Positions 36,674 to 49,200 of a DNA stretch of 64,000 nt are shown here, piece after piece. This DNA comes from Spirogloea muscicola (taxonomy: Eukaryota; Streptophyta; Zygnematophyceae; Spirogloeales; Spirogloeaceae). The number at the start of each line of letters is the position of its first letter. The first letter of the stretch is position 1. The position numbers and the translations under genes are program-made. A model generated the notes under the pieces. It saw only the letters and a program-made list of their open reading frames with translations. It had not been told where the DNA came from and searched no databases. The stretch covers positions 275,705 through 339,704 of the forward strand of contig WELB01000019.1 in the NCBI GenBank assembly GCA_009602725.1. The letters run 5' to 3'.

Positions 36674-36979
36674 GTGGCTGAGGGGACATCGACCACGCGC
36701 GCCATCCTCCGCGCGGCGCGCCGCGGCGGGTGCCGCAAATCGCGGCGCGGGGCGCGCGCCTCCGCCGCGGCGGCGANCCTGCTCACGGAGGCCAGCGTGT
36801 TCGAGTTCGGGTCCGCCGCATCCGTCGCCGGCTTCGGCGGCGGCGGCGGCGGCGGCGGCGGCATCACGGTGGCGGGCTACTGCCCGGTGTCCGACGAGCT
36901 GGAGCCGTGCCGGTGGGAGGTGCTGCCGGCCGGCGGCGGCGGCGCCACCGCCGCGCCGCTCTTCCGCATCGTCTTTTGA
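36674..36979 (+). CDS. First exon of an unrecognised, possibly plastid, protein
   Basis: Starts MAEGTSTTRAILRAARRGGC, an Arg/Ala/Ser-rich leader that could be an organelle transit peptide, then ASVFEFGSAASVAGF, a Gly run, ITVAGYCPVSDELEPCRWEV and PLFRIVF before a stop. The YCPVSDELEPCRWE block looks like a conserved motif of green-lineage proteins, but I cannot name the family. A splice donor GTCTTT at 36972 would end the exon before the stop, and AAACCCT-like repeats follow at once, as in intron 1 of TIC22. One undetermined base at 36777. Downstream exons were not found with confidence. Confidence 0.5.
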   Translation: MAEGTSTTRAILRAARRGGCRKSRRGARASAAAAXLLTEASVFEFGSAASVAGFGGGGGGGGGITVAGYCPVSDELEPCRWEVLPAGGGGATAAPLFRIVF

Positions 36980-38059
36980 ACCCTCGCCTCTCGATCCTAA
37001 ACCCTGACTCTTTTCATAAACCCTCGAATCCAGAGTCCCCCGCCCCCTTTCTTCGTCATGGAGGCGCGCCGGTGCCCACCACTGCTCGCAGCGCTCCAGT
37101 CGGCCCGCAGCATCGTGCTCGCGAACCCATATTGGAGTACTTCATCGAAGTACAGAAAAGTTGATCAAATACAAGCTTCGCCTTATTTTGATCGTTCAAA
37201 AGAAATTTCTACGGCGGCTGCTGCTTTGGCTCCGCGCATGCTGGTGCAGCCTCCTGCTGCGTGCCTCCACTGGAGCAGTCGCTTGCGCTCAAGAATGGCG
37301 AGAGACAACGCCCGGAGCCCCGAGTGCTTGCTCGGAGCCCTGCCTTCTTGCCGCCGATCGTGGACTGTTTCCGAAGTCATGCAATGAAGCCCCTAAGCAC
37401 ATGAGAACCTTCATCCAAGTGCTCACGTTGGCAAGATTGTCCTACACATGGAGAAAGTTGATCGCTGGCGTGGCAACATCGTAGTTAGTGTAGATGCTTG
37501 TACCGCAATCGCCCACTTGAGAGGCACTAGCTGGCAGTCTTATGGCAGCATGTTACGGTTGGAAGATTGCCAAAAATCTTTCCTGGCGTTGATTTTGGCC
37601 CGACCTGGCAGCTCTCTATGGGGGCCGCGCCTTGCCTGTTCGGATAGCATACTCACTATACGCGCCTCTTCACAGGTCTTTATCCAACCTCCGCAAGCCA
37701 TTACTGTCTTCGCTGCTCCGCCTCTTCGCTGCTCCGCCTCTTTGCAAGCACCGTTGCTTTTCCCTCTGAACTTGCCAGGCCCCTCGATAGTTCCAGATAT
37801 TGAAGTGAAAGATGGCGCAGGGGGTTGCGTGCGTGCTTCTGCTCTTTACATGTGACTTGCCAGAGCACCAGGCTTCCCCAAGCGAAGCAAACCTTCGGTC
37901 TGACACCTCTCTTCTTTCAGATTACTTGGCCCGACCATCTCACCCTGCAACAGTTGTACAGTGCGGACTTCTGTCCCGTCTTCAGAAGAGTGGCAGCAAG
38001 CGATGCTTGCTCATCTGCAGTTTTGCTGGAAGAAGGGCCCCTGGACATGGTGGAAAGGT
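36980..38059. other. Probable intron/intergenic sequence
   Basis: Opens with degenerate AACCCT tracts (36980-37040). A plus-strand frame at 37918-38040 after a CAG reads ITWPDHLTLQQLYSADFCPV and might be an exon of the 36674 gene, but no flanking evidence supports it. The last exon of the minus-strand deubiquitinase ends at 38060. Confidence 0.4.
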
Positions 38060-41000
38060 TCAGGATCCGTCTAAAGATTGCTTGCCGCTGCTGCGGCGGC
38101 ACTGTCTCGGCCGGCTCCTCTGCTTCGCAGCGGCGAGGAAGGGGTTCTCGCCGCCTGCCATGGCAGCGCCAGAGCCGCGCTTCCTCACCTTCTTCGCCCG
38201 CCCCCGGTCGTACTCCTGATCCCTGCGCGGCCATGCTTAACAGATGCATTAGCAGCGGCTCGAGGTCGCCACTGATGATACATCACTGGCAAGGCAAGCT
38301 GGACGCCAGCCCATCTGTCATCTGATAGTGCTGGGCCTCGGCGGCAAAGCTCACCAGCTGTCATATCTTGGCCGCCGGTGGGCAGCGGCCACCGCATGCG
38401 GCCTCCGGGCCCCGTTGACGAGGCCTTGCTCCTGCGCGTCGTTCTCGGCACCCCAGCCACGCACTACAAGGAGCGGTACCTGAGTGTCAGTCGTTTTCTT
38501 GCGTGATCCCGACACACAGCAGCCAGCACCGACTCCAATCCAGGCCAACTTGACGCGACAATCAGAAATCCTTAAGGGTAGTACCCAAAACCCAAGCCCT
38601 GAAACCCGACTCTGGATTGCATGTAGCTCACCATCGCTGCCGTACAGGCCGATCCTGGCGGCCTTGAGCATCGCCTGCACAGCCGGCCCGCGCAGCGCAT
38701 CCCGTGCTGCGCCCTGCCCACTGGCACCGGCAGCCCCAGCAGCTCTCGGGGGCACCTCCACTTCTGCCGCGGCTGCCGGCCGCGACGTATCTGTGGTGCT
38801 CCCTTCCTTAATCTTGCTGCTTTTCTTGTCTTTCAACTTGCCGCGCTTTTTCCGGCTCTCTGGCATCCTGCTCCGGTCGTCGCGTTCGTCATCATTGTCA
38901 TCAGTGCCGATCTGACTGGCCCTCGGCGCCTCGCCGGGCCGGCTCTGGGGCCCGATGACATGGGGTTGTGCAAGCGATGCTGGCCCATCAGTCGTAGCAG
39001 CCGGCCCCAATGGCAGCCGCCCGACCTCGTCATCAGCCGGCAGCCCCGCTGGCCTGGCAGTCTCGGAGCCGCCGTTGGCGCTGGAGTCTTCGTCAGCTCC
39101 AGAGCTCGCCCTGGCCTTCTTCTTGGAATACCTGGCGGCCCAGAAGTAGCGCCGCGTGGACGGCATCGCCCGCAGGAGGCGCGCATACGCTGCCGGGACG
39201 TGGAACGGCCGCTTGTAGTAGTGGTCCCAGCCGCTGCCGCCGCCACCACCGCCATCGACAGTGGCGGGCCCCGCCTCCGCCTGCGACACAGAGCGCTTGC
39301 CAGCGCCGCTGCTCCTCTGGCTGCCAGCCTCGGCCCTGACGCTGTCGTGGCCGCTGCTGGCGTCCTTGCCACGGTCGTTTGGCGCGTTAGCGCGTGCAAC
39401 GGGCACGCCCACATCCTCCGTGCCGCCGCCGACGCCGCCGCCGCTGCTGGAGTATGTCGAGGCGTGCACCTCCAATGCCGGCAGCACGGCACTTGGCCTC
39501 TGACGTTGAGCATCTTCAGATAGCAATCCAGGCATGGAGCGCATCACTGCAGAGTGGTGGGGCCTTTTGGTGCCATTGGGCGGTGCCGACCGTCGGCTGG
39601 CCTCAGCAGGCTGCTGACTCTGTTGCTCCTTCGCCATGTCCACGGCCACCGGGGCTTGGAGGGTGGCGGAGGGCGAGGACGTGGCCACCGCAAGCGGAGG
39701 CGGCTTCGCGGCGGAGCGCAGATAGAAGAGGAGGTACGCCTTCTGCTCCAGCACAGTCTTCTGGCTTACCTGCCGCACCTGTTCGAACATCCCAAGCTCA
39801 ACAATAGCTTTGAGCCAAGCGCAGCACCGACTAGTCAAGCTGCAATTGAGCATGCTGACGATGTCACCAGCCACCGAGACTAGCGCGCGCAGATGGGAGG
39901 AGGAAGGGAGGGGAGGGTGGCAGCAAGGCTATATTTTAGCAATAAGTGTCTCGGTTGTGTTATAATTGCTGTTAGTGAATCAATTAAGGAGCACTTTGAA
40001 GTATGCGCAAAGCACATAAGAGGGTACTGGCGCACCCGTGTGTCATCGAGCGCGTGCCAGATGCCGGATGCAGTGCAAGCGAAGCAGTAGTAGTGCCCAG
40101 AGTGCGTGGACCACCCGGCGTGCACCAGGACTGCATACAGGTCGTACCTCACCTGGCCGGCCTGGCCACAGCGGCTCCGCTGGCCAACCATCAGTCTGGG
40201 CGGCGTGCATGTTGCCATGTTTCATTATCAACCATCTATGCATTACACTAACCTATTTCCATAGGCCTTACCCTCGTGCTACTTCCTGAAGCATGTGGAT
40301 TGATTGGCAGTTAAGGTGGTCTTGCAGGCCAGAATGTAAGGTCCTGACTGCTAGTATTAGTGGCACCTGCTCCCGGCTGCTGAGGAAGGGCGCGAGGTCG
40401 AGCACGGTGCCGAAGTGGACGAGCTTGTCAATCTTGCCGCTGTGGCTGCCCTGGTGGTCGAAGCGCTTCAGCTGCAGCGCAAGCACAGCGGGCGCCCGCT
40501 CGATCGTCAGCTGCTTCTCCGCGCACACGCGCCGCCCGCAGCTCGCGCACTTGTATTTGTTGCTTCCATCCAGAACCTGCCAGATCATCCAAAACATAGC
40601 CGCCTATTAAGAAGGGTAGCCAACACAGAAGTAGCTTAGCAAAGATAAGCCAGATACTGAATGTGGCCTCTAGCCATTTCGACTGACCTGCGATCAGAAG
40701 TTGCCAAATTTGTCATGTCAGCACAAACGCTTGCCATGTCCGCGCTCCTTGCTTGGTGAGTGCAAGCTGGGGCGGCAGAGCACGGCGGAGACACACCTCC
40801 GTGGCGGTGAAGCGGCGGAGGGCCTTGTCAACGGAGTCAGCGCGCGAGACCTCCAGGCTCAGGTCCAGGAACGGGTCGTACGTGTTGGAGCAGTGCCCGC
40901 ACGCTGTGCACCTGACCTGCGATGCCATGCCCGTGAGAGCCGGCGGCGGCCAGACCGAGCGGCCGCCGAGCCGGCAGTGCACGGCCCGAGTGCTGCGATG

Positions 41001-41761
41001 TCCAAGAAGCTCGCACTCGAAGGCGGCTGCAGCGGAGCTCGCCAGCAGACCTGACTGCGAAGCCGGCCGCCAAAGATGCGGTGGACGAGCGTGGCGGTGC
41101 TGGCAGCGGCCGCCGCGGGGTTGCGGGCGATCGCAGGCGGCAGGCAGGCGCGGTGCAGCGCCTCGAGCAGGTGCCGCACGAACTCGTGCGCGTCCTCCTG
41201 ACGGCCCGGCCGGAACGCTCGGGAGATGCCTAGCCCGGCCGTGTCAAGAGTCGGCGACGCGCTCACGGACATGGCATCGATCGCCACTTCTCGGGGCGGT
41301 CGACCGATGACAATGACCGACAGGCAGCGAGCGAGCGAGCGAGAGCCGGCGCCGCGTGTGCAGGATACTGCGCAGGTTGCGGACGAGGGCGGCGGGGGCG
41401 ACGACGCGGCCGGGGCTCCGCAGCACGGCGCCCACGTGCGCCTCCAGGGCGCAGAAGGCGCAGAAGCCCGCCGCCTGGCCTGCCCGGCAGCAGCCGCGGC
41501 AAACGGCGGCTGGTTTGGTAAGCGGCGCCAAGCAGAAGTAGAGGAGGAAGGAGAGAGTCAGGAGAAGTGGGCACTGTGAGAAAGAGAGAGAGAGAGAGGG
41601 AAGAGGGAGGGAGGCGCGCACGGGGATGCGGGGTGTGGGGTCTCACAGGCTGGGCGGTGGGCGGCGGCCTGGAGGACGGCCGCAAGCGGCGGCGTGTACG
41701 TCAGGCACTGGAGCACGGAGTTGAGGAAGCAGGTGTTGCCCAGGTTGGCGAGCCCCGCCCC
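38060..41761 (-). CDS. USP36-type ubiquitin carboxyl-terminal hydrolase (C19), 5' end unresolved
   Basis: Cysteine deubiquitinase of the USP36/USP42 and plant UBP23 type, nucleolar in animals. Exons 41761-41647, 41509-41369, 41229-41051, 40916-40797, 40576-40367, 40152-40036, 39778-38632, 38463-38355, 38222-38060 keep phase. Cys box [35 protein letters not shown]; zinc-finger pairs [16 protein letters not shown] and [20 protein letters not shown]; His box [14 protein letters not shown] with [17 protein letters not shown] closes the domain. A ~350-residue disordered Ser/Gly/Lys-rich region follows, then [18 protein letters not shown] and NPF, the conserved USP36-like tail. The exon before GAGLANLG, with the initiator, was not found; it should lie between 41762 and the gap. 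Confidence 0.93.
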
Positions 41762-42162
41762 CTGCGCAACAGAGGCCCCCGCCGCTGTAAGCGGGCGCCG
41801 CTTGGGGTGGGCAGGGCGAGGAGTCTTAGGCCGCCGACGGTGGCGGCAGGAACGGTGCGCCACAGGGTACGCATTGTGGCAGGAACAGCAAGTGGGCAGC
41901 ACTGACCGGCGTCGCAGAGGAGGTGGGACGCGGGGAGGAAGGAGTGGCTGAGTGGAGGTGAGGCGGGAGGGACTGAGGGAGACGGGGAGGGGGGGGGCAG
42001 GAGGAAGGAGGGTGGTGAAGCCGGGAGGGCGGGGAAGAGGGAGGGAGGAGGGAGGGAGGAGGCAGGGAGGGCGCGGAGAAGAGAGAGAGAGGGAGAGGAG
42101 AGAGAGAGGAGGGAGGGGGAGGTGGGACCCACCACTCGCCGGACGCCCTGCGCGCCGAGGCC

Positions 42163-42821
42163 ATGGCCGTCGCCGGCGGCGCCGCAGCCGGCGGCCTCCG
42201 CGGCGTCGCCCTGCNNNNNNNNNNNNNNNNNNNNNNNNNNNNNNNNNNNNNNNNNNNNNNNNNNNNNNNNNNNNNNNNNNNNNNNNNNNNNNNNNNNNNN
42301 NNNNNNNNNNNNNNNNNNNNNNNNNNNNNNNNNNNNNNNNNNNNNNNNNNNNNNNNNNNNNNNNNNNNNNNNNNNNNNNNNNNNNNNNNNNNNNNNNNNN
42401 NNNNNNNNNNNNNNNNNNNNNNNNNNNNNNNNNNNNNNNNNNNNNNNNNNNNNNNNNNNNNNNNNNNNNNNNNNNNNNNNNNNNNNNNNNNNNNNNNNNN
42501 NNNNNNNNNNNNNNNNNNNNNNNNNNNNNNNNNNNNNNNNNNNNNNNNNNNNNNNNNNNNNNNNNNNNNNNNNNNNNNNNNNNNNNNNNNNNNNNNNNNN
42601 NNNNNNNNNNNNNNNNNNNNNNNNNNNNNNNNNNNNNNNNNNNNNNNNNNNNNNNNNNNNNNNNNNNNNNNNNNNCGGCGGAGCCGGTGGTGGCCCGCGG
42701 CTACGACTTCCCAGGGGGCGCCGTGGACTACGGCGCGCTCCTGGCGGCCATGGCGACCACGGGCTTCCAGGCCTCGCACCTCGCGCAGGCCGTCGCCGAG
42801 GTCGACCGCATGGTGCGCTCT

Positions 42822-42857
<36 letters not shown>

Positions 42858-45147
42858 TGCCGCCGCTGCTGCAATTCCCGCCGCGCTGCACTGCCAGCAC
42901 CATTGCCAGGGCTTCGGGCCGCCGAAGCGGTGGTGATGACAACGTGAGGACAGATCCCAGACGTCCAACTCCCAATCAACTAAGCCTTGCTCAAAGCCTT
43001 TAGTTTGACAATGAGAGCACACTTGAGCATTGGGGCTTGGGTGGCAAGCGATGCAGCTGGCGTGGCGGCTGGCGGACGAGCCGGTGGAGGTGGACGAGGA
43101 GGAGGAGCGGCGGGGGTCGGCTTACCGTGCCTCCACGGCGGCCAAGATCTTCCTCGGCTTCACGTCCAACCTCGTCTCCTCGGGCCTCCGCGAGACCATC
43201 CGCTTCCTCGTGCAGCACCGTCAGGTGTCCACCCATTGCCTGCTTGGCCTGCGGGATGAAGGGGTTTGTCTTTAAGTTGCATCATTCACAGTACAGCTCC
43301 TGCTGCCCTGCACACCTTCATTGCCGCCGCGCACAGCCAGCGGCGGCTGGCGTCGCCCTCAGCGTGAGTCTGACCAGCCGGCGTCTGCGCTTATCTGCCA
43401 GGTTCACGTGGTCGTGACGACGGCCGGTGGTGTGGAGGAGGACCTGATCAAGTGCCTGGCACCGACGTTCTTGGGCGACTTTGGCCTGCCTGGCGCTGCA
43501 CTTCGTGCCAAAGGCCTTAATCGTATTGGCAACCTGCTGGTGCCCAACAACAACTACTGCGCTTTTGAGGACTGGGTCATCCCCATCCTCGACCGCCTCC
43601 TGGTCGAGCAGCAGAACGAGGTCGCTCGATGCACTACCACTCCCCATGCCTGACACTCTTAGTGCCACTGGGGTGGCCTCACAATCCAGGGTCAATGGCT
43701 GGCTTGTTAGCATGCTCGTCTGCCACCTCTCTTCTTGCTATCGTGCTTCACAGAGGCGACATGTAAGCATACCTGCCAAGGGCCGTCGGAGAAGGTCGCT
43801 GCTTGGTGTCTCCGCTGCCAGTATCTGACCTGGTGCCTAGCCCTTTGGTCATCGGGTCGCAGGGGGTGCTATGGACACCGTCGAAGATCATTGCGAGGCT
43901 TGGGAAGGAGATCAACCACCCCGACTCCTTTCTATACTGGGCATACAAGGTGCCACAGATTGTGGCATGTGCCCGCCTGCAGCTGATGTTCTTTCGAAGT
44001 GGAGCAACTAGCACCCTTGGTTTCAGCCTGTTGCGAGAAAAAGAGCTGGACGCTGTAGTCACAGGGGGCTGCAAAAGTTTGGTCACAGGTCAGTAACCTT
44101 ATATTGGGTTCCATTTGCACGCATGATGGCAGAATGACATCCCTGTCTACTGCCCCGCTTTGACGGACGGATCTCTGGGAGACATGATCTACTTTCATTC
44201 CTACCGGAATCCAGGCCTTGTGATTGACATGGTGCAAGGTATCAGCACTGCCTCAACTTCAACTTGCTCGTGAGCTGCAAGGAGTTACTTGTGCTTGTTA
44301 TGCATGCCTCACATTTGGAGGTGAGGGTCTGTGACTTAGGGTAAGGCTTCAGGAGTGACATACAGCAATGAGTAATAGCTTGATGCGGCCAAAAAACAAT
44401 ATCTTGAGTTATCATTTGCATTCGGAGAGCACAGGCATTGGCAGCAAGCTGACCCTGAGTGCCCTCCTGTGAAGATATCAGGGCGATGAACGGGGAGGCG
44501 GTGCATTGCAGCCCACGGAAGACGGGCATCATTGTGCTGGGCGGCGGCCTGGCCAAGCACCACATTTGCAATGCCAATATGATGCGCAATGGTGCCGACT
44601 TCGCCGTCTTCATCAACACCGCACAGGAGTTTGATGGGAGTGACTCTGGCGCCCGACCTGATGAGGCCGTCAGCTGGGGGAAAATCCGTGGTGACAATAC
44701 GGCTGTCAAGGTAAGGGCAGAGCTCTGCATCTCCAGCTCCAACTTGCCTGCAGGTTGACTCAGCAACCTTGCCATTACACAGAAGCACATAGGAGTCATC
44801 AGATTTTGGCTGGAATATCATGTATTGACAGACGCTTCTCATTGACAAGCAAGAACGTCACAATGGCAGAGCCACGCCCTTGCTGTGGCTGCACAGCTTG
44901 CCAGGGCATCACAGCTCTTTGCTGCGTCACTAGGCATCATCGTCAGCTTCATGTCAGATGTTGTTTCTAATAGTGTCACGGCATCTTGCTGCAGGTCCAT
45001 TGTGATGCAACCATCGCTTTCCCCCTCCTTGTGGCTCAGACCTTTGCTAAGCAGGTTCAGAGGTGCTTAGACCAGAACAACAATGCAGAAGCTTCAGAAG
45101 CTAATGGATTACCCATCACTCACCATATGCACCTAAACAGACCATGA
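42163..45147 (+). CDS. DHS: Deoxyhypusine synthase, first exon interrupted by gap
   Basis: Transfers the aminobutyl group of spermidine to one Lys of eIF5A, NAD-dependent, cytosolic. Exons 42163->42214 ([17 protein letters not shown]), gap, <42676-42812, 43057-43224, 43402-43620, 43863-43949, 44133-44238, 44475-44710, 44995-45147. Blocks: [136 protein letters not shown] (with the active-site Lys), [30 protein letters not shown]. Length fits the family. About 461 undetermined bases hide the start of the NAD-domain region. Confidence 0.96.
42215..42675. other. Assembly gap, 461 N
   Basis: Undetermined bases between the DHS initiator exon fragment and the next readable coding sequence. Unlike the other two gaps it is not followed by poly-A. 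Part of the shared upstream region with the minus-strand deubiquitinase may lie just left of it. Confidence 0.95.
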
Positions 45148-46253
45148 CAGCCACGGCTTCTCTGCTGTAAGGTAGCCATCTCCTCTTGGTGAGCATGGGC
45201 AATCTGCCTGAGTGGATCGAAGCAGCTGCTACCACCGAGCTTGAATATAGGCCACAAAATTTTGTTGTCCCTTGCCTTCGGCCTTGCCCTCCGACATGGG
45301 AGCTCCGTTCTCATATGCCATATCTCCCTGGATGCATCACCAGCTTTATATGTGGTTAAGTACTTCCTCATGTGGTTTTCAAGCAACGATGAAAATGATT
45401 GGAGGGGTTTTGATAAAGGGAGGGGGACTTGGCAGGGGGCGTTGGCTGCGCGGCAGGGAGGGGGGTTTCTTTGACTCCAGAACGAAGCTTAACACGTTGA
45501 GACGTACACTGATATTGCACGTGTTCACACGAAGTCGTCCTCTGAATTGCTCTTTGCTGGACTAGTTGCTGCATGTCTTTTTGGAGACTGGCCCATCACC
45601 TGCAAGAAGTAAGCATCCAAGGGGAGCAGGTGTGAGTGCGTACTTCTTCTATATTTGACGAAGATACATGTACTTCTGTGTTTAAAAACAAGAGGACTTG
45701 AAGAAGCAAATTCAAATGCTTCTGTCTTGATACTTTGCACGCACCACACTCTGTGGTGGACAAGTGCTTTCCTTCAATAGTTTTGGAGGTGTCCTAGGAA
45801 GCCTTTGCCTCTTGGTGACATCACCAGCTCTGCCTGCCCACGGTGTGCTCTGCAATAGGAGAGCCAGTCGAGAAGGCGAAGCAAGAAGGCATGAGAGTAG
45901 CTCCTGCAATGGCAGGTGTTGAGGTGCAGAAGGATCACGTGTGACCTGCATGTTAGCAAAAGCCCGCAGCAGACATAATGATAAACAATATGTCTAAGGG
46001 CAATTGAAATTTACAAAGCGCAACTTTGAAGTCGTGTTCATTTCGGGCAGAGGCTTCCACTGCTCGTTGTGGGTAGTCTGGAGTCCGTCAACTTCGAGAG
46101 GCTTGTCGAGGACAAGCTGGTCGAGAATGACAAGCTGAATGAGCAGCGAGAATGTACGAGGAATTAGTCAGTGTAAAGCTTGTGCACAACAAGCTTATGC
46201 AAAGAATGTTCATTGTATTGGTGAGCAATCAAAACTTTGGACTCTAGTCTGAT
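45148..46253. other. Convergent intergenic region of DHS and FANCJ-like
   Basis: 3' ends of DHS (plus) and the FANCJ-like gene (minus) converge. Small frames show no conserved block. A GGGAGGGGGACTTGGCAGGG G-rich patch lies at about 45418-45470. Confidence 0.5.
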
Positions 46254-49200
46254 CTAATACAAGCATGTAGAACAAGGGGATGGCATGTGAAGCACCTTGT
46301 CGAGTAAGTGCTGATTTTGCATGTCAGCTGCAAGTACATGAGCGCCAACAAAGTTGTTGCAACGCCTACAGCAGACTGACGACCACACACAGCCATCCTC
46401 CACGACCCATGAGCCAGAGCTTTTCTTGTCAGCAACTCCCAGAGCACAGGCCTTCTCCAAATAAAGCACTCGAGTAAGATCTGTACTGACGTCAGAAGGG
46501 CAGCAAACCCTTTCATGCGAAGTTGTAGCATTGCCAGGGTAGCTCTCTCTTGCCAGCCTAGTGATGAAGACCTTGCACAACGTGATCCAATCTGGAGCAT
46601 CGATTGCACTGCCCATGCTCTTTACCAAGGCTATCAGATTGCTGCAATGCCTGCAGGTAAGAGCTCTTCCTGCTTGACAGTCTTGACTGGATCGTTCCTG
46701 TGGATGGTTGGCCACAGCAACTGCTCCTGAGTGAGGAGATCTAATGAGCTTCTCGCAGTCTTCCTGCCAAGTGAGTATTTGAGATGACCCATCCTCTTGA
46801 TCAACCTTCTTGGAAGCCATTGCCTGTCCATCAGCTCCTAGAGGGCTTGAAGTCTTCTCTTGCGAAAAAGGTACTGCCAAAGATTGCATGGGAGGGTGTG
46901 TCGCTTGTGTATTGCTTTGACTATTTTTTTGGCCTGGCTGGTCCCAGGCAGGGTCTTCAAGGCATGCTTGGAGAAGCTCGTCGAGGTCGTCGTCCCTCAG
47001 GAGAAGACTTTGTTCAGCACTCGATGCTGATGGACACAGGGACACCTGCTGACATGGCACAGCTGTCTCGACGCAAAGTTTCTCTGCACAATGAACACCA
47101 GCATGTCGCACTGATCTTATTGCGGCTGCCAGCTTGCTTGCCGCTTGACAAGAATCTATTGCCACCTTCGTATGTATCTCTGCGAACTGCTTCCCCAGCA
47201 AAGGTTCACACTTGGAGTCTGTATCGGTCCTTGACAGCTTGCAAGACGACGGGTTGAGCACGTTCTGCACGTCAACAAGAGGTAACCTGCAGATGGAAAA
47301 GTCCCTTGTCAATGTGCTAGTCCAGATAAACGGGCAAGCACTTCAGGTTCCTTAGTAGACGGTGCTCCTTGCATGTTGTAGCTGTCCTAGTATTCATCAC
47401 CTTCTGATGTTGCCAAGAAGTGGCTTTGCTGCATTGCTTTCTTTCTCCTCCTTGAGCACAGGAGGAGCCGATTGTGTGAAGATGGGGAACATTCGTGGCT
47501 CGCCCAGCGGCAGTGTAAGTGCTTTGCAATTGGCACGAGGGGAGTCCTGGCAAATGGGACAAAACTATTTGTGCCGTAAGAATGGCAACATTGTGCATCG
47601 CATCATGAGGTGATGCAATGTCAGGTGGCTTAATATGAATCATCACAATTGCTGTGCTAAGCTACATGATAAGCAATCCTGTTCTTGATGGCATGCACAT
47701 GTCCAGAGGTAATTGAGAGCAGATGCTCCTGTCCAGGTACTGATTGTTAAGTGCTATGTACTAAAAGGATATATAGTCTGCTGACCTCCAACTTGGCAAA
47801 AAAGTCGGCAAGATGCTGCAAAGAAGCCTCATAATTGCTGTGATGTTGGACTGAGTTTCGCAGCCACCTGGAGAGATTGTTCACGTGTTCCTGCTTTTTG
47901 AATCGCTCATCTGTATATGCACGAAAGCAAGTAGCTTATGTAAGAGTGGAGCAAGACGCATATGCTGGTCAAGCTCTGGTCACTGAAGGAGTTGCAACAA
48001 TTTCATGCACATGTGACAATACAGAGCTCTGAGAAATTGACGAAGCTAAAGTACCTAGAAGAAGGATGGCCCCGTAGTCATTGCGATGTCGAATGCAGCG
48101 GCCTACAGAGTGCGACGAAGATAATCAGAGCACTCAAAAGCGTGGAATGGCTGCCTGCTCGATCTTGATGTCCAGATAAAATCGACAACGGTTGTCGTCT
48201 TTGATGATCCTTAGCACACACCAGCTGAAGGCAGCTGGTAAAAGAAATTACCAATGGCCTGATTGATTGCTCGGAATGCTTGCTGGCGGTACCACTCATC
48301 CCCACTCAGGAGCGGCCTTGATTTGCAATTTTCATCATTGTAACGCTTTTTCAAGTTCACCTCAGGGTCTTTGCTGTGCACAGGAGAAAATGTTATCCAG
48401 TCAACAGCAGACAGTCCATACAGAGAGATGTGACAAGCTGCTATAGAGTATAAACAGCTATACATGTATTATCACCAGGCAGTCGCTGTCAAGATTGATC
48501 CTGCAACTTACACATTGGGGTATGGGATGCCTACTACTATCTGCCTTCCAAGCGTCAAGGTAAGTGGCAGCTTGTATTTGAAAGTCAGTGCAAGTGAAAA
48601 CAACAAGTGCAATGGTGTGGCGAAGCAGGACAATATGACCTCTCGAAAGTTGGCAATGTGCAAACAATCAATTGATACAGAATACCAGTCATAGTGGGTG
48701 CTCAAGTTTCAAGGATACAACTGCTCTTGCATTCGCATCTGCAAAGTCGATACCTTCAGAGACCTTCAATGTCAAAGAACATGCAGTGTTGGCATCCTTG
48801 CAAAGGTCTCACAGCCAAACAATGTTACATGCATACCTTGTGCACCTGCCTCAATGTATCTGCAAATCCCTACACGAGCATCAAGCAGACAGCATGCTCC
48901 ATGCGTTCTACAACCAACCTTGCCCCTGCAGACTGCCAAGAAGATGGCCCCTGAGGAACCAGGTCCCTTTGTTGCTTTGCAAGCTGGCTTGCGATGGATA
49001 GGTAGCTTCTGACGACCTTTCTTGGCAAGTCTGCTGCTCTGATGGCGGGCCTGAATGGCAACGTAATAACGTTGCAATTCCTTCTCAAACTCCTCATCAT
49101 TTCCCCGCGGCTCTGCTCCCCATTTGAGTCGAGGACCACAGTGTGGTTGGTAGCAGTGAGTGCTTTGATATCAGTCACATCAATAGAGCACTGCAACATG

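Noticed and set aside
38464-38631. Reading straight through the deubiquitinase ORF without splicing
   Set aside because: The frame is open, but the segment has telomere-like intron sequence and a GTGAGC donor, and the acceptor at 38464 restores phase to the conserved RGWG...YDSW end.
38484-39523. Long plus-strand frames with Arg/Pro/Ala bias
   Set aside because: Shadows of the disordered region of the minus-strand deubiquitinase in high-GC DNA.
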